NCBI GenBank assembly: GCA_017643385.1
Contig: JAEPNN010000004.1
Location: 124,001 to 188,000, forward strand
Length of the DNA: 64,000 nucleotides
Reading direction: 5' to 3'
DNA from: Dinoroseobacter sp.
Lineage (GTDB): Bacteria > Pseudomonadota > Alphaproteobacteria > Rhodobacterales > Rhodobacteraceae
Position 1 is the stretch's first letter. Every line of letters begins with the position of its first letter. The notes under the pieces were generated by a model. The model saw only the letters and a list, made by a program, of their open reading frames with translations. It did not search any database and had not been told where the DNA came from. Positions 43,695 to 52,414 of this stretch are shown in pieces. Position numbers and translations under genes: made by a program.

Positions 43695-46600
43695 ATGTCA
43701 TCGTAGAAACATGCAATGAAAGCGCCGAGTAGCCTTCAATATCGGTGAGTGCGATCGCTTCGCTCGGCAATGCAACAGAAAAAGCGTCAGGGGTTTGGGT
43801 GCTGCCATTGATGGACTTTGCACGTTCAAAAACATCCGCGACTATGCGGATTTCTGAGCGAACGGGCAATTCGATCTGAAAAGATGTGCTTTGTCCCGGG
43901 TATATATTTTCCTCGACAAATCCAGCCTCGGCCCAAATGGGCCGTCCGGTATCATCGTAAAGAAGCACCGTGACGCGCACGATCGTCGCCGTTTCTGCGC
44001 CGGTATTCACCGCCAGTCCTTCAAGTGTTGGTCTGCCGGTCTTGTCAGAAACCGTTACGCCATTAAGGCCTACGCCACGGTACAGATCACGCCCTTGCAC
44101 CACAGCACGTGCCGAGACAGAAGCAGCATCGGGCTGTGTTTCCAGTTCGGGAGGAATAAACATAGTTGGATCATACCCCCCGCGCGCTTCCTCTGCTTCG
44201 AGTGACAAAACACCTTCAAAATCCACCCGAAATCCCGTGGTTTCTTTCGGAAGCAGTCTATGCCCCATGACCTCGGCAATTGATTGCCGGACCATGTTTT
44301 CGCCAGCACCTTCGAGTTCTCCAAACAAGCTAATGAACGCAGGATCCGCATCGACATTCATCAAATGGCCAACCAAACTATACCGGCCATTTCGTTCAAC
44401 GAGTCTGCTGGGACCAATCCGGACATCGGGGCGGTCTACAAGGTCCCGGTGGAGATCAGTTTCAGGGCGCGCTTGACGTCTGCCCACGACATTGAAAGCT
44501 ACTTCAGCATCGCGCTGTAGCCGCACTGGAGTTTGCACCGGACGTAAGCTTGTGGGCGCTACGTACCAACGACCATCACGGTAAACCGTGCGTATGTTCT
44601 GGGTCTGTCTTTTGACATCAAGAGCCGTCAACCAATGCAACCTTACGCGCCAGTCGGCCAACCCACCTGCCTGCCCCAGTTTCATAACTTCTGTTGAGGC
44701 TAACTTACCATAAGATGCAACAAGCCCCCCGCGCCAGCGCCAGTTAAACATTACGGATTCTGCGTCTGGTCGTGTCACCGGGTCTAATCGCTCATAGGCG
44801 CTCTCGAACCGTCGAAAATCCAAATCGTCAAAGTAGGCGACAATCACCGCTTCTGGATTAAGCGGGCGTCGCATTTCACGGACTACGAAGAAAGAGACTG
44901 CGATCAAGCCCACAAGAGACGTGGCACCGAGGGCCAAGACAACCTTGCGTACTCTCTTCGGGTCGGAGAATTCGCCGCGTTTCTCAACCAATGGTCGAAC
45001 GTCGCTTGATCGGAGGCCAAAGTTTCGTCTGAGTGCAGAACCCGCAAAGATCAAAGCGGCCAAGATCAAAGCGATGGGCGGTAAACTGCCCCAAATCAGC
45101 ATTTGAAACGCAGGTATATCCCGACGTGGCAAAAGCGAAGGCAGAGGTGTAACGTCGGGCTTTTCCCAAATTGAGACGCCGTTAGCCAATCGGTTTAATC
45201 TGGTCCATCCAGTGAAATGTAGGATTGGATCGTAGAACTCATCGTTCGAGAATACATATTTCAGATGATATTGGTCTGCATTTACAAGGAACTGGCGCAA
45301 AGATCCTAGTCCGGGAACCCCAAGATATTTAGAGTTCTCCAACCGTTCGACTGAGTAGCGCGTCAAGTCCGGCAGGCGCCGCGCCGAGTGATAATTACCG
45401 TCGACGGATAGCGCTTCGGTTTGCGCCGATAGATAAGCAAATTGATCACCAAAACCCAAGGTCAGGTAGCGCCAGCGCATATGGTCGTCGCTTTCAAGAA
45501 ACTTGATGATCGGAGCAGGGTCAATAAATCGGGGCTGTGTTGGTTGGATGGTCGGTAAAATCGCCGCAAGTACAGCGATCAAACTGTAAGTCAGAAAGAT
45601 ACCTCCCAGCAAAACACGCTGCACACCTCTGCCGAAACTGGCCTTTAATATCGCCCCCGAACGGCCGCCTAGCAGACCGTCTAACATGTGACCAATGAAC
45701 GGCAGAATGAGAACAGTCGCCCAGAATGTGAAACGGTCCAAGGTCAAAACATCAAAGGCACCATGCAGTATTGCACGGCTGATTGGGGTCGTCCCACCCG
45801 TACCCAAGACTGCACACAAAAGCAGCGAGGCACCCAGCGGCCACAACCTGCTGCTAAAGGTCTGATAGATTGCATATGGCAGGAAGATAATCGACGCGCC
45901 CCAAGGCAACACGAAGAAGATAAATCCGAGATCCTGGCGCACGAGGAAATTCTCTCGGCTGCCATGGGGGATTGGCACCTGAGTAATCGGATCATTGATG
46001 GACCAAATCCAGTACGGAAGGACTGTGACGGCAATCGCCAAAACCATAAATACAGCAAGGATGATCCCACGGGCGAGCGGTGCAGAAAACCTGAAGACCT
46101 TATGCAGAACACTCTTTCCGGGTCGTATTTCTGAATAAGCCTTCAATGCTTGAAGCCCGAGGGGCAGAACAAACAACACCCCTCCAAAGAGGGTTGTCAC
46201 ATGATGAGCTGCCGTTGTTGCTGAGGCAAACGCCACAGCAGAAAGCAAATCTCTCAGTCGGCCAAAGACAATCCAGCGATAAACATACGGCAAACCGTTT
46301 AGAAATATCCCTAGCGAAAATATTGTAGGGAGCTGGCCAAAGAGATGAACTGTCTCTGAAATGGACGACGACAGCACAAGCATGATCGCCGCAAAACCAG
46401 CCGCACGTGGAGCAACCCAAAGCAACGAAAATCGATAAAGGCCGATCGTGAGTAACAGCAGACCAACAAGCTGAACAATGACGAACGCAGCACGGAGCGG
46501 AACAAAATGCATAAGTCCCGCGATCGCCATATGCGTGCCTGGTGGATATGACGTTGTGGCAAACCCAGTATACCAACGCGGCTCCCACGGATCGAACCAA

Positions 46601-46776
46601 CTGCGGTAATAGCTGTCGCCAAAAAACATGTGGATGAAAGCGTCGTATGTGTTGCCATGCGTAAACGGAAGCAAGCCTCCGTGAAACAAAATGGCGCCGG
46701 CAAGCGCGATCAAAAGCAGGCGAAGCCCAGTGCTCTCTTCAGCGTGAGCGAGGTTTGAAGATGTTCTCAGAGACAT
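43678..46776 (-). CDS. Large GT-C-like membrane protein with periplasmic NTF2-like and FxLYD-like domains
   Basis: 1032 residues. The first about 420 hold ten or more membrane helices. The loop after helix 1 has acidic and aromatic residues (NTYDAFIHMFFGDSYYRSWF), as in membrane polyprenyl-phosphate-sugar-dependent glycosyltransferases. Two further helices lie at about 545-565 and 610-630. The C-terminal about 400 residues are periplasmic: an NTF2-like domain (VIVAYFDDLDFRRFESAYER) and beta domains like FxLYD (VLLYDDTGRPIWAE, NIYPGQSTSFQIEL). It may polymerise or modify the polysaccharide outside the membrane. Exact role unknown. Confidence 0.7.
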   Translation of the reverse strand: MSLRTSSNLAHAEESTGLRLLLIALAGAILFHGGLLPFTHGNTYDAFIHMFFGDSYYRSWFDPWEPRWYTGFATTSYPPGTHMAIAGLMHFVPLRAAFVIVQLVGLLLLTIGLYRFSLLWVAPRAAGFAAIMLVLSSSISETVHLFGQLPTIFSLGIFLNGLPYVYRWIVFGRLRDLLSAVAFASATTAAHHVTTLFGGVLFVLPLGLQALKAYSEIRPGKSVLHKVFRFSAPLARGIILAVFMVLAIAVTVLPYWIWSINDPITQVPIPHGSRENFLVRQDLGFIFFVLPWGASIIFLPYAIYQTFSSRLWPLGASLLLCAVLGTGGTTPISRAILHGAFDVLTLDRFTFWATVLILPFIGHMLDGLLGGRSGAILKASFGRGVQRVLLGGIFLTYSLIAVLAAILPTIQPTQPRFIDPAPIIKFLESDDHMRWRYLTLGFGDQFAYLSAQTEALSVDGNYHSARRLPDLTRYSVERLENSKYLGVPGLGSLRQFLVNADQYHLKYVFSNDEFYDPILHFTGWTRLNRLANGVSIWEKPDVTPLPSLLPRRDIPAFQMLIWGSLPPIALILAALIFAGSALRRNFGLRSSDVRPLVEKRGEFSDPKRVRKVVLALGATSLVGLIAVSFFVVREMRRPLNPEAVIVAYFDDLDFRRFESAYERLDPVTRPDAESVMFNWRWRGGLVASYGKLASTEVMKLGQAGGLADWRVRLHWLTALDVKRQTQNIRTVYRDGRWYVAPTSLRPVQTPVRLQRDAEVAFNVVGRRQARPETDLHRDLVDRPDVRIGPSRLVERNGRYSLVGHLMNVDADPAFISLFGELEGAGENMVRQSIAEVMGHRLLPKETTGFRVDFEGVLSLEAEEARGGYDPTMFIPPELETQPDAASVSARAVVQGRDLYRGVGLNGVTVSDKTGRPTLEGLAVNTGAETATIVRVTVLLYDDTGRPIWAEAGFVEENIYPGQSTSFQIELPVRSEIRIVADVFERAKSINGSTQTPDAFSVALPSEAIALTDIEGYSALSLHVSTMTYDPVF

Positions 46777-46781
46777 TGGTC

Positions 46782-47045
46782 TTACAAGCCCGACACCATT
46801 GCCGGAATGTTCCTGTGTACCCAGTCATTTGCATCAAATGATCGGGTACTAGCTTTCCCTACCTCGTTCTTAACAGTACGAGAGCTAGCAAGCGAACTAA
46901 TTTTGCCAGCTAGGTCCGAGCACGTAGTAAACGCAACTAAAGCAACAAACCTGAGTAGGCGCCTGTCCACTTGACGAGGATCACAATAGGCGTGGCTTGA
47001 TAGCTCCTTCAAAAAAAACGACCTGACCGACCTTGCAGGGATCAA
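46782..47045 (-). CDS. Possible 87-residue protein between pgsA and the GT-C-like gene
   Basis: A TTG at 47045 overlaps the pgsA stop (TTGA), and the frame ends 5 nt before the next gene starts, so it fits an operon slot exactly. The product has a moderately hydrophobic stretch (LLRFVALVAFTTC) and a polar tail; no domain is recognised. TTG start, no clear ribosome site and odd composition keep the confidence low. Confidence 0.3.
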   Translation of the reverse strand: MIPARSVRSFFLKELSSHAYCDPRQVDRRLLRFVALVAFTTCSDLAGKISSLASSRTVKNEVGKASTRSFDANDWVHRNIPAMVSGL

Positions 47046-47608
47046 AGAACGGCAACAGATTTTCGGAAATAGTCCCAGCCTGTGAACATGGTCAGTCCGG
47101 CAGCCACCCAGAGGAAGATCACTGAAACGCTGTAAATCCCATTATGCCATTCCTGGGACAGCGAAGCGATACATCCGGAAAACAACAGTCCCGCTATCGC
47201 GATCAACTGGATCGTTGTCTTTATCTTTGCGGCGAATGTCACCGTAATCCTGGTGTTCTTGTTTGCAACGAATTCTCGGATGCCGCTCACAAGAATTTCG
47301 CGAAAGACGATGATAATCGCAGGGAAGAAAAGCCACATGTTAAGTCCATGCAACCCAATGATTGCAAAAAGTGATACGAGCACGAGCGCCTTGTCTGCAA
47401 TGGGATCAAGCATTGCTCCTAACTCGGTTTCTTGCTTCCAGCGGCGCGCTATGAACCCATCAAGCCAATCCGTTATGGAAGCGACGGCAAACAATGAGAG
47501 TGCAACAACAGCGGAGTACTGTGCTGGAAGCATCACAAATACGACCGAGATACCTAACGCGGCACAGAGACGGAAAACAGTGAGTGTAGTGGGCAGGTTT
47601 AATGGCAT
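47042..47608 (-). CDS. pgsA: CDP-diacylglycerol-glycerol-3-phosphate 3-phosphatidyltransferase
   Basis: 188 residues with four or five membrane helices. The CDP-alcohol phosphotransferase motif is complete: DWLDGFIARRWKQ then TELGAMLDPIADK, giving D-x2-D-G-x2-A-R-x8-G-x3-D-x3-D. The N-terminal NLPTTLTVFRL is typical of PgsA. It makes phosphatidylglycerophosphate, the precursor of phosphatidylglycerol. Because it lies in the same exopolysaccharide locus as an OpgB-type transferase that consumes phosphatidylglycerol and a DgkA that recycles the product, it may be a dedicated second copy. Confidence 0.92.
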   Translation of the reverse strand: MPLNLPTTLTVFRLCAALGISVVFVMLPAQYSAVVALSLFAVASITDWLDGFIARRWKQETELGAMLDPIADKALVLVSLFAIIGLHGLNMWLFFPAIIIVFREILVSGIREFVANKNTRITVTFAAKIKTTIQLIAIAGLLFSGCIASLSQEWHNGIYSVSVIFLWVAAGLTMFTGWDYFRKSVAVL

Positions 47609-47660
47609 GGTTCGGCTCTTTGATCGGGAGTTTCTCGATTATCGAAATCGCTTGATCGAT

Positions 47661-48017
47661 TTACGCACTCAGCGTTTCTACAGATGGTCCAAAGCGGTTC
47701 TTTAATGCTCCGACCGAAACGCCCAGAAACGTGACGTCACATATCTTCACCTGACTGAGAGTATCGCTCACCCAAACTTCAGGACCGGCATGATGCAAAG
47801 AATAACCGAGCGCGTAGAGATTTGAGTTAAGTTCTGACCAGGTGGTCGACTCTCGGAAAATTGTGCCAAGATAAACGCGCAGGTTTTCGGCGACCTCAAC
47901 ATTAATCTCAGAGACAACGCGCGCGGAAGCCCAAGCATCTCGGTTCGTATCAACTGCAGTAATGTCTACGCAATGTTCGCTGCGGGACACCCGCAACGCG
48001 GTGCAATGAACGCTCAA
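47661..48017 (-). CDS. Hypothetical protein
   Basis: 118 residues, 52 nt upstream of pgsA in the same direction. Not recognised. Predicted mixed alpha/beta with no signal peptide or membrane helix; it ends VGALKNRFGPSVETL. It could be the first gene of the pgsA group. Composition resembles its neighbours and the frame is open over its whole length, but no family support is available. Confidence 0.4.
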   Translation of the reverse strand: MSVHCTALRVSRSEHCVDITAVDTNRDAWASARVVSEINVEVAENLRVYLGTIFRESTTWSELNSNLYALGYSLHHAGPEVWVSDTLSQVKICDVTFLGVSVGALKNRFGPSVETLSA

Positions 48018-48494
48018 CGGCTTCCCTCCTAGAAGACCTTGGGTTCAGGAAACCATAGACCAATCGGCTTCAACGGAATGGCGCTAATAGGTATGGGTCG
48101 CATAGTCTTTGGTGTAGGCATCACTACTAAAACGCGCGTGGCTACTGATGGATCTCGGTGAATTAACGTCCGCAGGTAAAGCTGGCAGTATACTTTTGGA
48201 TATGTCGGCCGACGACCAAGATAGGCAATGATTTCAGGCACTCGTCGCCGGATTGCTTTCCGACCCGATCAAATCCTTCGTCGGTTTACCGCGGGATAGA
48301 ACTAAGAAATTATTAACCCTGAAGCAAATCGCGAGGTTTGCAAGTCGGTGCAAAAAAGAACCGACAAGCAATACACCTCCGGCCACTCCAACCTGCGCCT
48401 CGCTCACTCAGTTATCTGACGCAAATAGAGCAATGGAACGTACCTCCACTTCCAGTCAATCCTGTGAAGCTCAGAAGAAGACGCACTACCTTCT
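48018..48494. other. Intergenic region, nothing recognised
   Basis: A 477-bp gap between the end of the second ABC operon and the exopolysaccharide locus, all genes on the minus strand. It should contain the promoter of the pgsA group. A plus-strand frame at 48253-48498 has no domain features and is rejected. No clear terminator was seen for the ATPase gene coming from the right. Confidence 0.4.
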
Positions 48495-49568
48495 TTAGGC
48501 GAGCCTACCGTCCTGAAAAACGAGCACATCTTTCTCGGCGACTGAAACTGCAAGTTGGCTGCCAACGCCAATTTTTCTACGCAGCCGGGATTTCACTTTG
48601 AAGGCCTCTCCGGTTTGGGCGCGGAGGCTCACAATTTGTTCAATCCCAAGGTTCTCGCAAGCTTCAACCGTCGCGATTGCGCCCTTCTCTGTTGGTTCAG
48701 AAAAGCTAAGATGTTCGGGGCGGATACCTATCTGCAAAGCGCCAGGCTCAAGCTGTCCACGCGGAATTCCAGATAAATCAAGAGCGGGGCAAGCGAGGCT
48801 GTCACCTTGCACATCGACGTTGAACAGATTGATTGGTGGCGAGCCGATAAAATACCCTACGAAGGTGTTTTGCGGGCGCTCGAACAATTGTTCCGGACGC
48901 CCGGACTGCTGCACGCGACCGTCTTTCATGACCACGACCTCATCCGCGAAAGACATCGCCTCACTTTGATCATGGGTCACCAAGATCATGGTAGTCCCTG
49001 TCCGACGGTTGATCTCTCGCAGTTTGCGGCGCAATGAAAACTTCATTTGTGGATCAATCACGGTGAGCGGCTCGTCCAACAAGACGGCACTCACATCGTC
49101 ACGAACCAACCCACGACCAAGGGAAATCAACTGTTTCTGGTCGGCGCTCAAACGACGCGCTGGCATATCCAGAATATCGTCGAGCTCCAGCAATTCGGAA
49201 ACTTCGGCAACCCGATTTGCGATTTTCTTCGGTTCCCATTCGCGGCATTCCAACGGGAAGGAAAGATTGCGACGAACAGATTTCGTGGTGTAGATCACCG
49301 GAAACTGAAAAACCTGTGCAATGTTGCGCTCTGAAGTGCTCTTTTGCGTTACATCCTGACCATCGAACAGCAACTGACCTTCTGATGGGTGCAAGAGACC
49401 TGAAATGATGTTGAGCATAGTGGTTTTACCACAGCCCGATGGCCCTAACAGAGAATACGTCTTTCCGTCTTCCCACACCAAATCCACTGGTTTCAGCGCA
49501 TAATCTTCTTCTGACATTGGCGCCGTTGAGTAGCTATGGCCCAAATTTTTCAAGGTAATCTCAGCCAT
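48495..49568 (-). CDS. ABC transporter ATPase A, polyol/glycerol type (degenerate signature)
   Basis: 357 residues of the MalK/UgpC class with a C-terminal TOBE region. Walker A GPSGCGKTT, Walker B VLLDEPLTVIDP and switch His (LVTHDQSEAM) are intact, but the signature reads LSADQKQ in place of LSGGQ. Together with ATPase B it forms a pair like GlpS/GlpT of the rhizobial glycerol importer. ATG 49568 overlaps the end of the ATPase B gene by 8 nt and has AAAGG upstream. Last gene of the operon. Confidence 0.87.
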   Translation of the reverse strand: MAEITLKNLGHSYSTAPMSEEDYALKPVDLVWEDGKTYSLLGPSGCGKTTMLNIISGLLHPSEGQLLFDGQDVTQKSTSERNIAQVFQFPVIYTTKSVRRNLSFPLECREWEPKKIANRVAEVSELLELDDILDMPARRLSADQKQLISLGRGLVRDDVSAVLLDEPLTVIDPQMKFSLRRKLREINRRTGTTMILVTHDQSEAMSFADEVVVMKDGRVQQSGRPEQLFERPQNTFVGYFIGSPPINLFNVDVQGDSLACPALDLSGIPRGQLEPGALQIGIRPEHLSFSEPTEKGAIATVEACENLGIEQIVSLRAQTGEAFKVKSRLRRKIGVGSQLAVSVAEKDVLVFQDGRLA

Positions 49569-50619
49569 CAGAGTGCCTTTCAGTGATGTTCTCACCCTCC
49601 GCGGAAAATATCAGCAGGCTGGATGTGTCCAGTGAAACCGAAATGGTTTGGTCAGGAGTAAACTCGTGAATACCTTCCACCAGCATAACCGCTGCACCGA
49701 ATTCCAGTGAAAGATGAACAATAGTGTCCGAGCCTGAAAACTCTGCCAGGACAACTTTTGCGGGCGTATCACCGCCAACAGATAAAGCATCCGGGCGGAT
49801 ACCAACCTGAACAGATCCGTCTTTAGGCAGTTTCAGGTCAGTGATGGAATGCAGGGCTGTGCCTCCCAGAAGCAATTTCCCATCGACAATTGTTCCATCA
49901 ACGATCGAGACAGGGGGATCACTGATCAACTTTGCGACCTCGACGGTTGCAGGCATCTCGAAGATCTCCTCCGGGGCCGCCTTTGCAAGGATCCGACCCT
50001 CGTGCATGACGATCATCTCGTGCCCCAGCTGCATCGCCTCTGCGGGTTCGGTTGTAGAATAAAGAATGATACCGTCTGCGTTCTGAGCCAACAGACGCGG
50101 GAATTCTTCCCGAAGTTTTTCACGCAGTTTGTAGTCTAGGTTCGCAAGCGGCTCATCCATCAACAGGATGCGTGCCTTTTTTACGATGGCGCGGGCAATG
50201 GCGACCCTCTGCTGTTGCCCTCCCGACAATTCAGCCGGCATGCGATCCTCAAAACCAGCCAAACCGACAAGCTTCAAAGCAGCCAATGCACGTTCATTTG
50301 CATCCGAAACCGACTGTCCCTGACGGCGCAGTGGGAAGGCGACGTTCTTCAGAACCGTGAGGTGCGGGTAGTTGATGAACTGCTGGTAGACCATGCTCAT
50401 CTGACGCTTTCGAACGGGTCGCTTCACAAGATCCTGACCGTCCAGTTCCAAACGACCATCTGAGATGTCGTCGAGCCCCATCACGGTACGCAAAAGTTCC
50501 GTTTTTCCAGCTCCGGTGCGCCCCAGTATTGTATAGATCTTTCCGCTTTCGAGATTTGCGCTGAGGTTGTGCAGCGGGCGCTTTCGATGGGCGGTTGAGA
50601 GATTTTTCAAAGTCAGCAT
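49561..50619 (-). CDS. ABC transporter ATPase B, polyol/glycerol type (lacks switch histidine)
   Basis: 352 residues. Walker A GRTGAGKTE, signature LSGGQQQRVAIARA and Walker B ILLMDEPLANLD are good. The H-loop reads ILYSTTEPAEAM, so the switch histidine is replaced by Thr. It should pair with ATPase A. Start ATG 50619 lies 4 nt after the permease stop and is chosen over 50676, which overlaps that permease. It drives uptake through the two permeases upstream. Confidence 0.87.
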   Translation of the reverse strand: MLTLKNLSTAHRKRPLHNLSANLESGKIYTILGRTGAGKTELLRTVMGLDDISDGRLELDGQDLVKRPVRKRQMSMVYQQFINYPHLTVLKNVAFPLRRQGQSVSDANERALAALKLVGLAGFEDRMPAELSGGQQQRVAIARAIVKKARILLMDEPLANLDYKLREKLREEFPRLLAQNADGIILYSTTEPAEAMQLGHEMIVMHEGRILAKAAPEEIFEMPATVEVAKLISDPPVSIVDGTIVDGKLLLGGTALHSITDLKLPKDGSVQVGIRPDALSVGGDTPAKVVLAEFSGSDTIVHLSLEFGAAVMLVEGIHEFTPDQTISVSLDTSSLLIFSAEGENITERHSDG

Positions 50620-50623
50620 GACG

Positions 50624-51469
50624 TTATCTGAATGCTCCTGCGAGAGAACCGCGTGACATGAAGCGCTCAACAACAATGGCGATAAGCGCGAGTGGAGTAA
50701 CGGAAATCAGCGCAAAAGCTGACAGGGACCACCAAGGTGTAACGGATGAGTTCAGCGACACGATCGCTACAGGCAAGAGCTGCGTTTCGGTAAATGTCAG
50801 GATGAACGCGAAGAAGAAGTCATTCCAGCCAAAGATCAGGCAGAACATCCCCGCGACAACCAACCCTGCGGTTGAATTTGGCAGAACCACTCGGAAAAAC
50901 GCACCAATTGGGGTACACCCATCAATCATCGCCATTTCATCCAGTTCTTTTGGGATGGAGGCGAAAAAATCGGTCATGACCCAAACCGCGATCGGCAACA
51001 GCAGCGCGACATAGACGATGACAAGGCCAAATATGGTATCCAGCGCCTGGATTTCCTTGAGCATCAAGAAGAATGGGATCGCCAAAACGATCGGTGGCAT
51101 GATGCGTTGGGAGATAAAGAAAAAGGTGATGTCCGAGTTCTTAATGAAACCCGCTTTGTAGGAAAATCGGCTCAGGCCATAGGCTGCCAATGTTCCGAGC
51201 CCCAGACTTACGATGCTGGCAAGGAGCGTCACAGACGCCGAATTCATAAACGGCGTAACGATATTGATCCCTCGGCTTCCGCTTGCAAACAGCGAAGTCC
51301 AGCCCTCGACAGATGGTTCAAATTCAAGCCACGGAATATAGCGCGCACCGCTGGTGACCGCATTCGCGTCCTTGAATGAAGTGCTGAGCGCCCAGAGAAA
51401 CGGAAAGACGACAAAGGTGGCCCAGGCCAGAAGACAAAGGTACTTAATGATATTGTAAGTTCGTCCCAT
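50624..51469 (-). CDS. ABC transporter permease (MalG-type)
   Basis: 281 residues with six membrane helices and the EAA loop ELDEMAMIDGCTPIGAFFRVVLP. It starts FPFLWALSTSFKD after helix 1, typical of sugar/polyol MalG-type permeases. ATG 51469 overlaps the stop of the partner permease gene; the longer frame to 51514 covers it. It forms the channel with the next gene's product. Confidence 0.87.
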   Translation of the reverse strand: MGRTYNIIKYLCLLAWATFVVFPFLWALSTSFKDANAVTSGARYIPWLEFEPSVEGWTSLFASGSRGINIVTPFMNSASVTLLASIVSLGLGTLAAYGLSRFSYKAGFIKNSDITFFFISQRIMPPIVLAIPFFLMLKEIQALDTIFGLVIVYVALLLPIAVWVMTDFFASIPKELDEMAMIDGCTPIGAFFRVVLPNSTAGLVVAGMFCLIFGWNDFFFAFILTFTETQLLPVAIVSLNSSVTPWWSLSAFALISVTPLALIAIVVERFMSRGSLAGAFR

Positions 51470-51470
51470 A

Positions 51471-52337
51471 TCAGTCGTCCTTTCCAACCAGAAAGCGCAT
51501 GAGGAGCTTGGCAATGATGGTCAATATGATGATCATCAATACGAGGTAAGCGAGTGAAAGCGCTGCCGAATAGCCGACCTGAAACTCACGCAAACCTCGG
51601 ATGTAGATATAGTATGACGGCGTTTCCGTAGCCGTGCCCGGTCCGCCTGACGTCATAACGTAAACGGTATCCATAATCTTCGAGGCTTCGATCAGGCGGA
51701 TGATGATTGCGCCAATCGAGATGGGGGCCATCAAGGGAAACGTGACCTGCCAGAACGTGCGTGCCGGCGAAGCCCCATCGATCGCCGCTGCAAGGTAGGG
51801 TTCACGCGGCAGTGAAACCAAACCAGCCAGAAGCAGCAGGAACATAAATGGTGTCCATTGCCAGACCTCGACGATGACCACACTGATGAACGCTCCGGCT
51901 GCAGATGAAAGCCACGGCACGGGACCAATACCAACCATCGACAGGATATCGTTTGCGGGCCCAAGGCTCTCATGGAAAACTGTGCGCCAGATAACGGACA
52001 TAACGACCGGCGTGGTCATCATGGGGACTAGGAATAAAATCCGAAAAAATCTACCGCCTGCCATGTCTTTCCAGACGGCGAGCGCAAGCGCGAAGCCCAG
52101 GACATATTGCAGGGTGACGGTGATGAAACTCATTCCGGAGAGGCGAAACAGGCTTTCCCAGAAACGCGTATCTTCCATCAGGCGCGCATAGTTGCGACCG
52201 CCTATGTAATCGAGACCAGCCTGATAGACATCCCAGCTGGAGAAACTCACGCGGACAGTAAAAATAAGCGGGAAGAGAATGATTGCCGCTAGCGTCAGAA
52301 GTGCAGGGAGCAAAAAGAAGTGCTTTGACTTCAGCAT
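51471..52337 (-). CDS. ABC transporter permease (MalF-type)
   Basis: 288 residues with six membrane helices and the EAA loop YLAAAIDGASPARTFWQVTFPLM. TSGGPGTATE near residue 235 is common in this class. The start may be ATG 52337 or the in-frame GTG at 52349; the ATG is used as it has GTGGA upstream. It follows the binding-protein gene after a gap with a hairpin. Confidence 0.87.
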   Translation of the reverse strand: MLKSKHFFLLPALLTLAAIILFPLIFTVRVSFSSWDVYQAGLDYIGGRNYARLMEDTRFWESLFRLSGMSFITVTLQYVLGFALALAVWKDMAGGRFFRILFLVPMMTTPVVMSVIWRTVFHESLGPANDILSMVGIGPVPWLSSAAGAFISVVIVEVWQWTPFMFLLLLAGLVSLPREPYLAAAIDGASPARTFWQVTFPLMAPISIGAIIIRLIEASKIMDTVYVMTSGGPGTATETPSYYIYIRGLREFQVGYSAALSLAYLVLMIIILTIIAKLLMRFLVGKDD

Positions 52338-52366
52338 ATCAATGTCCACTTCGTAGATGAATTACA

Positions 52367-52390
52367 TGAGGGGCAGCGAACTGCCCCTCA
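52367..52390 (-). terminator. Intercistronic hairpin after the binding-protein gene
   Basis: GAGGGGCAG-CGAA-CTGCCCCTC is a perfect 9-bp (10 with the T-A pair) stem with a stable CGAA-type loop (TTCG on the minus strand). It lies 25 nt after the binding-protein stop and has no T-run. It probably protects the upstream mRNA. Confidence 0.75.
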
Positions 52391-52414
52391 CCGAGGTCTT
52401 GGAAGAGGGTAGCC

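Noticed and set aside
48253-48498. Plus-strand frame in the gap before the exopolysaccharide locus
   Set aside because: No domain or ribosome site; overlaps the ATPase end on the opposite strand.
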